In this document: one piece after another, positions 10,807 through 19,553 of the stretch
How positions within the stretch are numbered: position 1 is the first letter of the stretch
Layout: each line of letters opens with the position of its first letter
Assembly: GCA_030532705.1 (NCBI GenBank)
Contig: JAUNKR010000004.1
Span: 1 to 64,000, forward strand
Source: Peptostreptococcaceae bacterium
GTDB lineage: Bacteria; Bacillota; Clostridia; Peptostreptococcales; Filifactoraceae
Direction of reading: 5' to 3'
Length of the DNA: 64,000 nucleotides
Notes under the pieces: generated by a model
Databases searched by the model: none
What the model saw: the letters and a program-made list of their open reading frames with translations, nothing else
What the model was told of the DNA's origin: nothing
Made by a program: the position numbers and the translations under genes

Positions 10807-11928
10807 TCAATGATATTGCACGACGATCCTTCCATCGGATATCGTCATAGCGATCGTCGGCATATCGCCGATCATCTCCACGACAACAAAGTCCGCCTTC
10901 TTGCCGACATCGATGCTTCCTCGATCGTTCAGATTGACTGCCTTCGCCGGATGTTGCGCAAACAGCTTGACCGCCTGTGGCAGTCCCAAAGTTCCCTCGA
11001 TCTCAAAAATGTACTCGAGGATGTCCTTGCTGCGATCGGATGCCGTGATCACATCGATGACACGCTCGGACAAAAGCTCCATCAGCTCGGACGAGCATTT
11101 GGGTCGAATGATATTTTCGACATCATAAGCATAGCAGATCCCGCTCTCCTTGATCTGATCCATCGTCTCTCTGGTATGATCGCCCGATAGCATGTCGATA
11201 TCGATCTTGTATTCATCCTTCAATCGCTTCGCCAACTTGTAGCGATCCGACGCAAAAGGAAGCTGCGTATTCTTTGCACATCGAATGCGGTAGGAAAGCT
11301 CATCCAAAGCGGAGTCCTCACGCAAGCCGATCAGTTTTTGCAGCACCAGCGACGCCTGTTCATCATCCAGATCAAAGCGCTCCTGCAACTGCTGAACAAA
11401 ATATTGGTTCTGATAGTTGAAAACATCTTTGCTGTACAGTCCGGTGCAGGTGACAAAGTCCACGACTCCTGAAAGGATCAGCTCCCGAAGATTTTTGTTC
11501 ACCAGATGCGTACCGAGCTTAAACATCAGATGGATCCGGTGATCGATCAGATGTTTGTCGATCGGACCCTTCTTGATCGTTCCCAGATACTCGATGATAT
11601 CCTCCACCGATCTCTCTTTCAAAAGCTCTTCCAGATGGAAGGTATGAAAATTGGTCGTCACGCCCGCCTCCGCTAAGCGACGATCCAGCTGATGAAAGAT
11701 CTTCTTTTCCGAAAAGAATTTGTTATACGGGGACTTGACTTCTCTCGCGTAATCATCGGACATGATGTTGACAAAACCGGGCAAGACAAAACGATCTGTC
11801 AGATCGACAAATCTCTGTTCCGGCTTTTTATCTTTTTGTATGTCCACGATCCGACCTTTGTCCACAACGATATAGCCCTTGATGACATCGTCGGAAAGGA
11901 CGATCTTATTGCTGTAAAAGATATCCAT
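10807..11928 (-). CDS. Degenerate PhnM-like amidohydrolase
   Basis: A 373-residue protein of the amidohydrolase superfamily. The C-terminal segment LPQAVKLFAQHPAKAVNL followed by DRGSIDVGKKADFV closely matches PhnM, the phosphonate-pathway triphosphate diphosphatase, and the N-terminal LPGFVN segment occupies the usual barrel start. Several metal-ligand histidines appear lost. The HxD position reads M56-S57-D58, and positions aligned to two further ligand histidines hold Cys161 and Gly249. His133 and Asp298 remain. This alignment is from memory of PhnM. No other phosphonate genes are nearby. It has its own promoter and terminator. A catalytic role is doubtful; it may have a changed substrate or a structural or regulatory function. 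Confidence 0.75.
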   Translation of the reverse strand: MDIFYSNKIVLSDDVIKGYIVVDKGRIVDIQKDKKPEQRFVDLTDRFVLPGFVNIMSDDYAREVKSPYNKFFSEKKIFHQLDRRLAEAGVTTNFHTFHLEELLKERSVEDIIEYLGTIKKGPIDKHLIDHRIHLMFKLGTHLVNKNLRELILSGVVDFVTCTGLYSKDVFNYQNQYFVQQLQERFDLDDEQASLVLQKLIGLREDSALDELSYRIRCAKNTQLPFASDRYKLAKRLKDEYKIDIDMLSGDHTRETMDQIKESGICYAYDVENIIRPKCSSELMELLSERVIDVITASDRSKDILEYIFEIEGTLGLPQAVKLFAQHPAKAVNLNDRGSIDVGKKADFVVVEMIGDMPTIAMTISDGRIVVQYH

Positions 11929-11949
11929 ATCACAACCCCCTGCAAAGCT

Positions 11950-11979
11950 ATTATATCATTTTTAGTCAACTGTTGCCAT
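11950..11979 (-). promoter_or_regulatory. Extended -10 promoter for PhnM-like gene
   Basis: On the minus strand a perfect TATAAT (11950-11955) is preceded by TGA, giving the TGnTATAAT extended -10 form. ATGGCA (11974-11979) lies 18 bases upstream. The start codon is about 15 bases after the expected transcription start, so the PhnM-like gene can be expressed independently of the pilus operon. Confidence 0.65.
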
Positions 11980-11991
11980 CATTTTTATTGT

Positions 11992-12486
11992 TTATTCATT
12001 AATTTTATACAGATGGACTCTCGACGAGGTCGGCACGACGGAGATCACATATTTGCTCGAGGATCCCTCACTCTGAAGCAGGATGCTGATACCCGTCGAC
12101 GCATTGGGATAAAATCGGATCTCCAGCGGCTTCGTATTCATCGGGAAAAAATTGTGAAAGCTCTCATCCTCATCCGTTCGGCTTTTCTTGGAAAGCTTGA
12201 TGAACTTCTCGATCGGGATATCCAGCGTCGTTACGAAACCTTTTTCGATCACGCGCGCATGATACTGCCCCTCCTTCGCAGCGATCGTAAAATAGACCGA
12301 GCTGTCTCCCGAGTCATAGCAATTTCTTGCGTAACGGATCGCCGAGCTGATCTCATTCGCTGTATTTTCGAGTGCGATCTGCTCATTGCCCCGCTTGATC
12401 GAGATCAGCATCGTGAGGGACAGCAGGATCGCGATCACCAGCACGATCTCAAAAAGCGTAAATCCTCTTTTAGCTCTGCCTTCCAT
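11992..12486 (-). CDS. Type IV prepilin-like protein
   Basis: A 164-residue protein with a short basic leader and the prepilin peptidase site KRGFTLFE. Cleavage after Gly would leave Phe1 and the key Glu5. A long hydrophobic helix (IVLVIAILLSLTMLI) follows. The remainder is a soluble pilin head of GspH/ComGD-like size. This is the only candidate in the operon with an intact Glu at position 5, so it may be the main or a core pilin. It is the last gene of the pilus operon and overlaps the preceding gene by 17 bases. Confidence 0.85.
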   Translation of the reverse strand: MEGRAKRGFTLFEIVLVIAILLSLTMLISIKRGNEQIALENTANEISSAIRYARNCYDSGDSSVYFTIAAKEGQYHARVIEKGFVTTLDIPIEKFIKLSKKSRTDEDESFHNFFPMNTKPLEIRFYPNASTGISILLQSEGSSSKYVISVVPTSSRVHLYKINE

Positions 12487-13168
12487 AGAAAACTGCGCCC
12501 CCTATCAGCTCCGCTTTTCCATCCTCCTGCAAGATGGCATCATCAAAGTCAAAATAATAATATTTCACATATTCCGTCCGCCTGCCTTGCTCATCCTTCG
12601 CTTTAAGGATCACTCGGATCGCCACATCTTCCGACGATCGAATGTCCGACAGTCGATCGATCTCCTCATCGCTCGGCATCCTACCCTCTGCGAGCGGTAC
12701 AAATTGTTCCACTCCGCTACGGTGATCATAGTATTCGTATTCCATTCGGATGCTTTGGATGCTAAGATCCGTCTTTTCTCGAACGACGGCAGAGAAAAGA
12801 AGCTCGCTCTCCAGCGATGCCAGCATGCCCTTGCCCTTTTTGCAAAAGCTTTTGACAAAGGAAGAAAGATCGGGTTGTAGGGGCTGCGAAGGTTGACTTT
12901 CTTCCGACGGCAAACTTCCCCTGACCTCTTGAAAGATCCGCTGCGTTTCTTTTTTGACCAGAATGTCCACAAAGGTAAAGAGATTGTTCTCCTCCAGTTC
13001 AAGAAGCGTCTTGTCGTGCTCCTTCTCCAGACTCCGACCCAAGATCGATGTCATGGTGACTGCCGATGCGACGATGCCCGAAACGATGATGATCAGCACG
13101 ATCATATGGACCGTCCCAAAACCCCTTCTACTCTTCAAACAGGATCCGATATTCTTTTTGTATCCCAT
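12470..13168 (-). CDS. Pilin-like minor component (GspK/PilX-like)
   Basis: About 232 residues from the ATG at 13168, chosen because AGAGG lies nine bases upstream; an ATG nine bases earlier has no spacing from that site. The N-terminus has a basic segment, then SRRGFGTVHMIVLIIIVSG, resembling a prepilin leader and transmembrane helix. Position 5 after the predicted cleavage is His rather than Glu, as in tip-type minor pseudopilins that lack Glu5. The rest is a soluble domain with no family I recognise. Start and end both overlap neighbours (41 and 17 bases), which places it firmly in the pilus operon. Confidence 0.7.
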   Translation of the reverse strand: MGYKKNIGSCLKSRRGFGTVHMIVLIIIVSGIVASAVTMTSILGRSLEKEHDKTLLELEENNLFTFVDILVKKETQRIFQEVRGSLPSEESQPSQPLQPDLSSFVKSFCKKGKGMLASLESELLFSAVVREKTDLSIQSIRMEYEYYDHRSGVEQFVPLAEGRMPSDEEIDRLSDIRSSEDVAIRVILKAKDEQGRRTEYVKYYYFDFDDAILQEDGKAELIGGAVFYGRQS

Positions 13169-13463
13169 ATTCCCCATCCTCTATTTTCAGCAGGACCTCC
13201 GAAACGGTCTGCTCATGAAAGGAGATGCTCCCCATTTCTTCATAGCGCAAAATGAGGCTCCCCACCGTCTTATTCTCATAGTTTTTTGTCGTTTGGATCA
13301 ACAAGATCTCATCCCGTACAAGACTCTCGATCCGATCATTCGCCTTGATCATATAAAGATTTTTGTAGTAATCGTTCAGCCCAAAGGACAATAGCATCGA
13401 GCATATCAACAGCAATGCGATCGCTGCCAAAATATCGATAAATCCAAAACCCTTTCTTTTCAT
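13128..13463 (-). CDS. Short prepilin-like protein
   Basis: A 111-residue protein that opens with KRKGFGFIDILAAIALLL, a prepilin-type leader with cleavage expected after Gly. Position 5 carries Asp instead of Glu, a conservative change. The transmembrane helix is followed by a small head domain of about 75 residues. It resembles minor pilins of the ComGE/GspI type in size and position. Its start overlaps the PilO-like gene by four bases, so translation is coupled. Confidence 0.7.
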   Translation of the reverse strand: MKRKGFGFIDILAAIALLLICSMLLSFGLNDYYKNLYMIKANDRIESLVRDEILLIQTTKNYENKTVGSLILRYEEMGSISFHEQTVSEVLLKIEDGEYGIQKEYRILFEE

Positions 13464-13876
13464 CGGCTCTCCCCTATAAAGACCGCATGGATCTCCGCCT
13501 TCGTGATGAGCGCAGAACGCTCCAGTTCGATCAGGCGCAGCTCGATCCCGGGAAATCGGCTCAGATCATCGACAAATCCGATGACATCTTGAAGACTGCC
13601 CGATAGCATCATCTGATATTCCAAAAGCTTGATCCCTTCCTGCGCCTGCGTATAGAATGAGAGGCTCTCCTTTTTCAGATGGGACGCTTCGATCATCTCA
13701 TCGAGTTTGAGATTGATCTTGTAGCTGTCATTGGTCGGGATCTCGACCACATTTTTTGAAAACTCGCTTTTGTCGATCGCTCTTTGGAGCGTCGTGATCC
13801 TTCGGATCGTCGGAATGGTCAAAAAGATCGACACCAAGGCGATAAATAAGATCCCTGCTTTGATACTCTTTCTCAT
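13460..13876 (-). CDS. PilO-like alignment subcomplex protein
   Basis: A 138-residue protein with a basic N-terminus, one transmembrane helix (about residues 6-24), a predicted coiled coil and a small C-terminal domain. This is the layout of PilO/GspM, the inner-membrane platform protein that pairs with PilN. Sequence similarity is not strong enough to be sure. The assignment rests on topology and on its place right after the PilM-like and PilN-like genes. Overlaps of four bases at both ends show tight coupling. Confidence 0.55.
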   Translation of the reverse strand: MRKSIKAGILFIALVSIFLTIPTIRRITTLQRAIDKSEFSKNVVEIPTNDSYKINLKLDEMIEASHLKKESLSFYTQAQEGIKLLEYQMMLSGSLQDVIGFVDDLSRFPGIELRLIELERSALITKAEIHAVFIGESR

Positions 13877-14316
13877 CGGTGCACCTCAACATAGATCTTT
13901 TTTGCATCCTGCGTTTCATTGATCTGTACGATCTCCACATCCATCTCTTTTTGAAACGCTGCAAGCTCCTCCTCGATCTCGTGGACGCTCCGATCGTTAT
14001 AAATCAGCATTAGCGAGTCCTCTTGAAACACGATCCCCTCCGCCTGCACGAGATCGAGGATCTCAAAGTATTTTTTCATCGATGCCTTGCCCAAAAGCAC
14101 GCTTTCTTCCTTCACCGACAGATATTCATCCGTGAGCTGATCACTTTGTGCCGACGCCTGAAGGCTTTCGTATAGCTTCTCCAGCTTTCGTTCCTTATGA
14201 TATAGCAGGATATTCAAGAGCATAAAAAGGACCAGAACGATCAACAGGATCGCTTCCGAACGGCTCTTTTTATTCAAATAACTGACGATCTCATCATTCA
14301 AACAATATCTCTTCAC
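13873..14316 (-). CDS. PilN-like membrane protein
   Basis: A 147-residue protein with a short cytoplasmic N-terminus of about 20 residues, a transmembrane helix (AILLIVLVLFMLLNILLY), a predicted coiled coil and a compact C-terminal domain. This is PilN/GspL-like topology. In type IV pilus systems PilN's cytoplasmic N-terminus binds PilM, which suits the upstream neighbour. I rely on topology and gene order more than on sequence identity. Ends overlap neighbours by four bases. Confidence 0.55.
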   Translation of the reverse strand: MKRYCLNDEIVSYLNKKSRSEAILLIVLVLFMLLNILLYHKERKLEKLYESLQASAQSDQLTDEYLSVKEESVLLGKASMKKYFEILDLVQAEGIVFQEDSLMLIYNDRSVHEIEEELAAFQKEMDVEIVQINETQDAKKIYVEVHR

Positions 14317-14732
14317 ATCTCCTCCTGAACAAACACCTGCGAAAATGAAATATATTTGGCAAGCTCATTTTTTGTAAGTTCGAGCGAAGAGATCTCGCGC
14401 ACTTCGCCGTCTTTTCCAAGCAGGCAGAGTTCGTCGAGCTTGAGCAAACTGCACTTGCTCGGCTCCTGCTCCATCCTCTCCCGCATAAAAAGCATCGGCG
14501 TGTAGATCCGGATCTTTCCGCTTCGGATATTCTTTTCTCCGCAGAGCATGATCAGATGGTCGAGCTCCTCCCTTTCGATCGAAAGCCCTTCCCCAAGCTC
14601 TTTTTTCTTCAGATCGATATGCTGATCCGCCTTGCTTTGATGCACCACGATCACATCGCCGCTTTGCTTGCTCAACCTTTGTTTCAGAGGCATGACCTTC
14701 TGCTGATTCGCCTCGATAAAATATAATTTCAT
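14313..14732 (-). CDS. Possible reduced PilM-like cytoplasmic protein
   Basis: A 139-residue soluble protein without membrane segments or signal peptide. Position between the platform protein and the PilN-like gene matches PilM. However, it is less than half the usual PilM length and I cannot see the actin-fold ATP-binding motifs. It may be a stripped-down PilM, a GspL cytoplasmic-domain equivalent, or an unrelated assembly protein. Four-base overlap with the PilN-like gene and one-base overlap with the pilC-like gene place it in the operon. Confidence 0.4.
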   Translation of the reverse strand: MKLYFIEANQQKVMPLKQRLSKQSGDVIVVHQSKADQHIDLKKKELGEGLSIEREELDHLIMLCGEKNIRSGKIRIYTPMLFMRERMEQEPSKCSLLKLDELCLLGKDGEVREISSLELTKNELAKYISFSQVFVQEEM

Positions 14733-15823
14733 CAGATCCCCCTTATATTCGTTGCGGAATAAATGATCGGCAATACCAACACGAGCAATCCCGAGATCAT
14801 CAGTCCCGCCACGATGATCATCGCCGGCTGCAGCACTTTTTTGAGTCCCTCCGTCATATCCTTCGTCTTGATCTCCATCAACTCGACGATATTATGCAGA
14901 TTTTCCGGCATCGTATCCGTATTCTCCCCGATCTTCACATAGGAGAGGATCGCGGATGAAAAAAAGATCGGGTACTCTTCAAGCATCTGATAAAATGCTC
15001 TTCCGCTCAGAATACCCGCTGCGATCTCTTCCAATATCCTCTGATAGCCAAAATGGTCGGCACTCTTTGACACGATCTTCAGTGCCGGCACGAGATGGAT
15101 ACCGAAAGAGGTCAGCACCTTGAGCCGCCAAAAGATCCCTCGCAATGCGATCGCCTGATAAAAATGTCGAACGATCTTTCTTTTGTACAGGAAATTTTGC
15201 AGGATCTGCGCCAGTTTCTGATCGAACAGTCCCGAAAAAACGATGCTGAGCAAAGCGATGACAAAAAACAGGATCGCTCGATGATGCCCGATAAAGAAGG
15301 TATAGATCCCGTACAAAAGCTCCATCGACCAAGGGATCTGAACACGGATGCTGAGGAGCGTCTTGTGGAGCTGCGGCGTTACGACAAAGATCGTAAACAA
15401 AAGCAGTAGCAATATCAACAGGAGCAATAGTAAAGGATAGGAGATCATACGAAGAAAATATTTTCGATCCGCGACCTTCTGATCGAGATATTCGATGATC
15501 GGTCGAAAGGAAGCGCTATAATCGCCCGTATTTTCTCCGATCTGAAGGCAGGAGTCGATAAAATCATCCGTCAGAGCACAGCTGCTAAGCGCATCCGACA
15601 GTCGCTCTCCATTTCGTATCCTTTGCTGTAGTTCCTGCATCCCTGCGATGCCCGTATCCTCTTGCACCAGCTCGATCGCATGGAGGATCGGCAGACGGCT
15701 TTTCATATAGAAGCGCAGCATATAGTAGAAATCCCTTTTTTCCTCAAGACTCCTTTTGCTCCTCCGTTTTAAGCGCGGGCGATCCACAAGAGATCCTTTA
15801 AGCTCAAGCCATTTTTTCATCAT
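14732..15823 (-). CDS. Pilus assembly platform protein (PilC/GspF/ComGB)
   Basis: A 363-residue polytopic membrane protein of the T2SS-F family. Two repeated cytoplasmic domains (about 30-130 and 225-330) each end in the GENTG or GENTD-type motif (IGENTGDYSASF; IGENTDTMPENL). They are followed by hydrophobic segments, giving three transmembrane helices near 130-155, 175-200 and 335-355. The protein forms the inner-membrane platform on which the ATPase acts. It overlaps the ATPase gene by four bases. Family membership is clear. The sub-system (pilus, secretion or DNA uptake) cannot be decided from this gene alone. Confidence 0.93.
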   Translation of the reverse strand: MMKKWLELKGSLVDRPRLKRRSKRSLEEKRDFYYMLRFYMKSRLPILHAIELVQEDTGIAGMQELQQRIRNGERLSDALSSCALTDDFIDSCLQIGENTGDYSASFRPIIEYLDQKVADRKYFLRMISYPLLLLLLILLLLLFTIFVVTPQLHKTLLSIRVQIPWSMELLYGIYTFFIGHHRAILFFVIALLSIVFSGLFDQKLAQILQNFLYKRKIVRHFYQAIALRGIFWRLKVLTSFGIHLVPALKIVSKSADHFGYQRILEEIAAGILSGRAFYQMLEEYPIFFSSAILSYVKIGENTDTMPENLHNIVELMEIKTKDMTEGLKKVLQPAMIIVAGLMISGLLVLVLPIIYSATNIRGI

Positions 15824-17208
15824 AAAAATTTCCTCGCCTCCGTCAATGAGATCTCTCGGCTCTTAAATTTTTCTGCAACAGCTTCACGGATCCCTTCTTC
15901 TGCAATATCTCCCTGCTGTAAATAGATCTTTTTCGTCCGCTCGTCCATCGACAAGATCGACATCACGGGCACAAGCTTTGAGATCCCGCTGTAATCACAA
16001 TGGACACAGCCATCGGAGCAGGCGATCGGATCCCCCGCTTTCAGACCGAGTGCTTCGATCGTTTCGCCGGCATATCTTTCCTCACGCTTACAATGCGGAC
16101 AGAGCTCTCCGACCAATCGCTGATTGATGATCATCGAGATCGCATGGATGAGCAGATGTCGATCGACCCCGAGGTTTTCGAGTCGCTCGATCGCAAGTGA
16201 CGCGGATCTTGTATGTAAAGTTGTAAAAACCAAATGCCCTGTGATGCTTGCCTTCATCGCGATCTCGGCGCTGACTTCGTCGCGGATCTCACCGATAAAG
16301 AGAATGTCGGGATCCTGACGAAGCACGGAGCGTACCCCGTCTGAAAAGCGGCTCCCTTCGCGATCGTCCACCTGGATCTGTGTCACGCCCTCCATCTGAT
16401 ACTCGACCGGATCCTCGATCGAGACGATATGCTTGAGCCCTTGATTGATCTCACGCAAGAAGCACCGCACCGTCGTCGATTTGCCCGATCCTGTCGGTCC
16501 CGTGATGACGATCGCTCCCGATTCCTTCATCAGCTCCGCCTTGATCCGATCGACCGAGCTTTTTTTCAGTCCGAGCTCTTCCAAAGAATGAGGCACATTC
16601 TCATCGCTGAGCAGTCGCAGCGAAAACTTCTCTCCCTGCAGCGTATTGACGATCGACACCCGGATATCGAGCGTCTTTCCTTCGAGCTCAAGGTCCAGAC
16701 GCGTATCGATCGGGCGCAGGCTTCTCGAGATATCGACATTCCCTTTGACCTTCACGATACGCCCTAAGATCGAAAGGAGCGATCCGTCGAGAATACAGAA
16801 GGTCTTAAGCACGCCCTTGATGCGAAAGCGAACGATCAGATAGGCATTCTCCCTAAAAAGATGGATGTCGCTTGCCCCGAAGCCTTTTGCCTTTCGCACG
16901 ACATAAAGGAACAGCCGTTCAAACTGTTCCTCGCGAATGAAAGTTCTTATCTGTTCAAATATCTCCGGCTCTTTCAGCTCGATGGAATAATATGTATTGA
17001 GAAGTCGATCGATCTCCTGCTGACTGATCGGATGCAGTTTGATCGCTTTGGTCCCTCGGTCCTTCAATGTCTCCGAGATCGTTTCGCCCTGCTCGGTCGA
17101 ACCGTCATACAGCACTTGAAGGACATCGCCTTCGTAATGGCTCGGGATCGCCCGAAGCTCCCGAGCCCTATTCTCTTCAAAAATAGAATTTACACCATAT
17201 ATCAACAT
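15820..17208 (-). CDS. Pilus/secretion assembly ATPase (PilB/GspE/ComGA)
   Basis: A 462-residue hexameric ATPase that powers pilin polymerisation from the cytoplasm. An N-terminal domain of about 85 residues leads to the GASDIHL motif (111-117). Walker A GPTGSGKS lies at 237-244, the Asp box EDPVEY at 265-270, Walker B DILFIGEIRD at 301-310 and the His box TGHLVFTTLHT at 323-333. Two CxxC pairs (370/373 and 401/404) form the zinc motif typical of PilB/GspE and absent from PilT-type retraction ATPases. It is the first gene of the pilus operon, 24 bases after the helicase-like gene. No retraction ATPase or prepilin peptidase is encoded in this window. Confidence 0.95.
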   Translation of the reverse strand: MLIYGVNSIFEENRARELRAIPSHYEGDVLQVLYDGSTEQGETISETLKDRGTKAIKLHPISQQEIDRLLNTYYSIELKEPEIFEQIRTFIREEQFERLFLYVVRKAKGFGASDIHLFRENAYLIVRFRIKGVLKTFCILDGSLLSILGRIVKVKGNVDISRSLRPIDTRLDLELEGKTLDIRVSIVNTLQGEKFSLRLLSDENVPHSLEELGLKKSSVDRIKAELMKESGAIVITGPTGSGKSTTVRCFLREINQGLKHIVSIEDPVEYQMEGVTQIQVDDREGSRFSDGVRSVLRQDPDILFIGEIRDEVSAEIAMKASITGHLVFTTLHTRSASLAIERLENLGVDRHLLIHAISMIINQRLVGELCPHCKREERYAGETIEALGLKAGDPIACSDGCVHCDYSGISKLVPVMSILSMDERTKKIYLQQGDIAEEGIREAVAEKFKSREISLTEARKFL

Positions 17209-17232
17209 TCCTGAATTTCTCCCCCAACGCTT

Positions 17233-18960
17233 TTAGAAGATCTTTTGGCTCAACAGGTCGATCACGCCCGGACGATGCTCGTCTTTTTTAATCATCACAT
17301 AGAGCTCGTCTTTCGCTCTGCCCGATGCGGTGTAGATGATATTCAGCATCTTTTGCACATCCTTGATCCGTTGCTTCTTCGGTTCCCCATAGAGCATATC
17401 GAGATAACATAGGATCACGACCTTAAATTCCAGATTGGTACAATTATAGATATTGGAGAGCATCAACGCTTTCGGCTTTTTGAAATTGCTGCTCTCGTCC
17501 TCCGCAAAAGTGATCTTGAGATCCTGTTGCTCCAAGAAATTTTTCAGCTCGAGCTTCGCACGGATCGGCGTCCCCAAAGTTCGTTCATTAAAAGGATAGA
17601 TCACGCAGATATCCGAAAGGTCATAGCCTTTTTCGATACTGCCCCGGATCAGATGGAGCATCTTCTCCATCATCTCTTTGTCGCTTTCATACTCGATCAC
17701 CTGCGCCTTGCCTTGCGCATCCTTTTTCTCTGAAAAACCTCGGAAGTAATTCGTCATACGCTCCAGCTCCAGCGCCGAAAATGCATTGATGTCATTTTGA
17801 AAATCCAGATTAAATCTCGCGACACTGCGAGACGCACGATAGTTATCCACCAGCTCCAAACGATCGTCGCAAGGATAGCTCTGCGCATCTTCCTGATCGC
17901 TCGGCGGCGCCATCCGCTTCGCTTCATCATACGAAAGATAGAGGATATTCTTCCTCTGATACGAGATCTCTCTCAAAAAACGGATCTCATCGGCAGAAAA
18001 ATTCTCCGATTCATCGACAAAGACCCCTTTGAAGAATCGCTTGCCCGAGTAGATCTTTGCCACCTTATCAAAAACCTTTTGAAACTCCTTCGCAAAATTC
18101 TGCTTGCTCTGCTTGTTGAGTTTCAGATTGTATTTTTTGCCCAATAACAGAATGAATTGGTGAAAATTCATCACCTTCACATTTTCAACATCCGGATAAT
18201 GGCGTTTGATCAGCTCCTTGATCTCATTGGAAAGCTGCTTGCTGAAGGTGATATACATAAACTTATCCTTTGCATACACCCTTGCCAGCTTGATCATCTT
18301 TGCAAACAGGACGCTCGTCTTGCCGGTCCCCGTCGAGCCTTGCAAAAAAGTCGTCCCATAATGCAGTGAATTGACCGCTTCCATCTGACTCGGCTCCATA
18401 AGCACCGCTTGAAGGCTCTCCTTCTCATTGCCCAGATCGAGTACCACTTCTCCAAGATCGACCTTCTGTCGGAAGATAAAATACTCGCCTGCCAATCGAA
18501 ACAGCAGTTCGTCACGACCAAGCCCTGCCGAAGAAAGCAGCTCTTCAAACGGCAGTTCCTCATTGATCAGCTCTTCAAATCGAAATTTGTCGATGATGAT
18601 CCCCTTCGCCCGAACCTCTTTTTCAAGCTCGATATAAGGCATCACAAAATAATAAGGGATGCTTTTCCCATCGAGCCGACGCTCCAGCAAACTCTTCGCC
18701 GCAATATGTTCCTCCTCGATCACCTCGATGATCTCTTCGGAAAGGATCGAGAAGGTGTCCTCATTGGTATCGACGAATTTGAACAGAGCCGCACGATCTC
18801 CTTCAACATACAGCAGATCAAAATACTGCCCGTTGAATGGAGCGATCTTGACGATGCCGATCCCTTCGAGTTTGTCTGCCAGATATTTATAGAACAGCTT
18901 TTCCGCACTCTTCGTTTTGACTGCCTCGATATTTGAATTTGCATTGATCCTCATTTTCAT
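17233..18960 (-). CDS. Superfamily 1 (UvrD/HelD-like) helicase or ATPase
   Basis: About 575 residues from the ATG at 18960, preceded by AGAGGTG; a TTG 18 bases earlier is a weaker choice. An N-terminal region of roughly 190 residues has no family I recognise. It is followed by a helicase core: Walker A GSTGTGKT (about 208-215), a YITFSKQLSNEI segment like motif Ia, and a Walker B VFVDESENF. A late ASGRAKDELYV resembles motif VI with its arginine finger. The arrangement recalls DNA helicase IV/HelD-type proteins and RNA polymerase recycling factors, but the target is unknown. It lies between nrdR and the pilus ATPase with gaps of 29 and 24 bases, so it is probably co-transcribed with both. Confidence 0.8.
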   Translation of the reverse strand: MKMRINANSNIEAVKTKSAEKLFYKYLADKLEGIGIVKIAPFNGQYFDLLYVEGDRAALFKFVDTNEDTFSILSEEIIEVIEEEHIAAKSLLERRLDGKSIPYYFVMPYIELEKEVRAKGIIIDKFRFEELINEELPFEELLSSAGLGRDELLFRLAGEYFIFRQKVDLGEVVLDLGNEKESLQAVLMEPSQMEAVNSLHYGTTFLQGSTGTGKTSVLFAKMIKLARVYAKDKFMYITFSKQLSNEIKELIKRHYPDVENVKVMNFHQFILLLGKKYNLKLNKQSKQNFAKEFQKVFDKVAKIYSGKRFFKGVFVDESENFSADEIRFLREISYQRKNILYLSYDEAKRMAPPSDQEDAQSYPCDDRLELVDNYRASRSVARFNLDFQNDINAFSALELERMTNYFRGFSEKKDAQGKAQVIEYESDKEMMEKMLHLIRGSIEKGYDLSDICVIYPFNERTLGTPIRAKLELKNFLEQQDLKITFAEDESSNFKKPKALMLSNIYNCTNLEFKVVILCYLDMLYGEPKKQRIKDVQKMLNIIYTASGRAKDELYVMIKKDEHRPGVIDLLSQKIF

Positions 18961-18989
18961 CTCATCACCTCTTTGCAATCAGCAACAGT

Positions 18990-19448
18990 TTATTTCTTCT
19001 CGGACATCATCGCCTTCAATTCCTCCATAAAGCTGTCAATATCCTTGAACTCGCGATATACCGACGCAAAACGTACATAGCTTACCTCATCCAGATCCTT
19101 GAGGCGACTCATCACCATCTCACCGATCTCGATGCTGCTCACCTCTCTCTTCATCGTATTCAGAAGATCCCGCTCGATCGAATCGACCAGCTCCTCCATT
19201 TGATCCAATGTGATCTGACGTTTTTCACAAGATTTCAAAATGCCTTTGAGCACCTTCTCACGATCAAAATGTTCTCTGGATCGATCTTTTTTGATCACCA
19301 TGATGCTCATCTGCTCGATGCGCTCGTAGGTCGTGAAACGCTTGCCACAGCTCTCACATTCCCTTCTTCTTCGGATGCTATTTCCTTCCTCCGCCTGTCT
19401 GGAATCGATCACCTTCGAGTCGGTCGAACCGCAATATTGACATTTCAT
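18990..19448 (-). CDS. nrdR: Transcriptional repressor NrdR
   Basis: A 152-residue regulator of ribonucleotide reductase genes. The N-terminal zinc ribbon has cysteines at 3, 6, 31 and 34 with the [12 protein letters not shown] signature. An ATP-cone domain of about residues 49-140 senses ATP/dATP. Length is standard. The ATG has AGGAGG close upstream. It follows ftsZ after a terminator, so it needs its own promoter in the 105-base gap or readthrough. I found no clean -35/-10 pair there, nor an obvious NrdR box. Confidence 0.98.
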   Translation of the reverse strand: MKCQYCGSTDSKVIDSRQAEEGNSIRRRRECESCGKRFTTYERIEQMSIMVIKKDRSREHFDREKVLKGILKSCEKRQITLDQMEELVDSIERDLLNTMKREVSSIEIGEMVMSRLKDLDEVSYVRFASVYREFKDIDSFMEELKAMMSEKK

Positions 19449-19512
19449 AGGCTTCCTCCTGTCTTCATCATGCTTGTCGCTATTTACATTTTCTTGTTAT
19501 TTACAAAAAGAT

Positions 19513-19545
19513 TGCAAAAAAAGAGAACATTGCATTCTCTTTTTC
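19513..19545 (-). terminator. Terminator after ftsZ
   Basis: AAAAAGAGAA-type arm (19518-19527) and TTCTCTTTTT arm (19535-19544) form a 10-bp stem with a 7-base loop, followed on the minus strand by a T-run. It lies ten bases after the ftsZ stop and separates ftsZ from nrdR. Confidence 0.8.
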
Positions 19546-19553
19546 ACTCTAGA

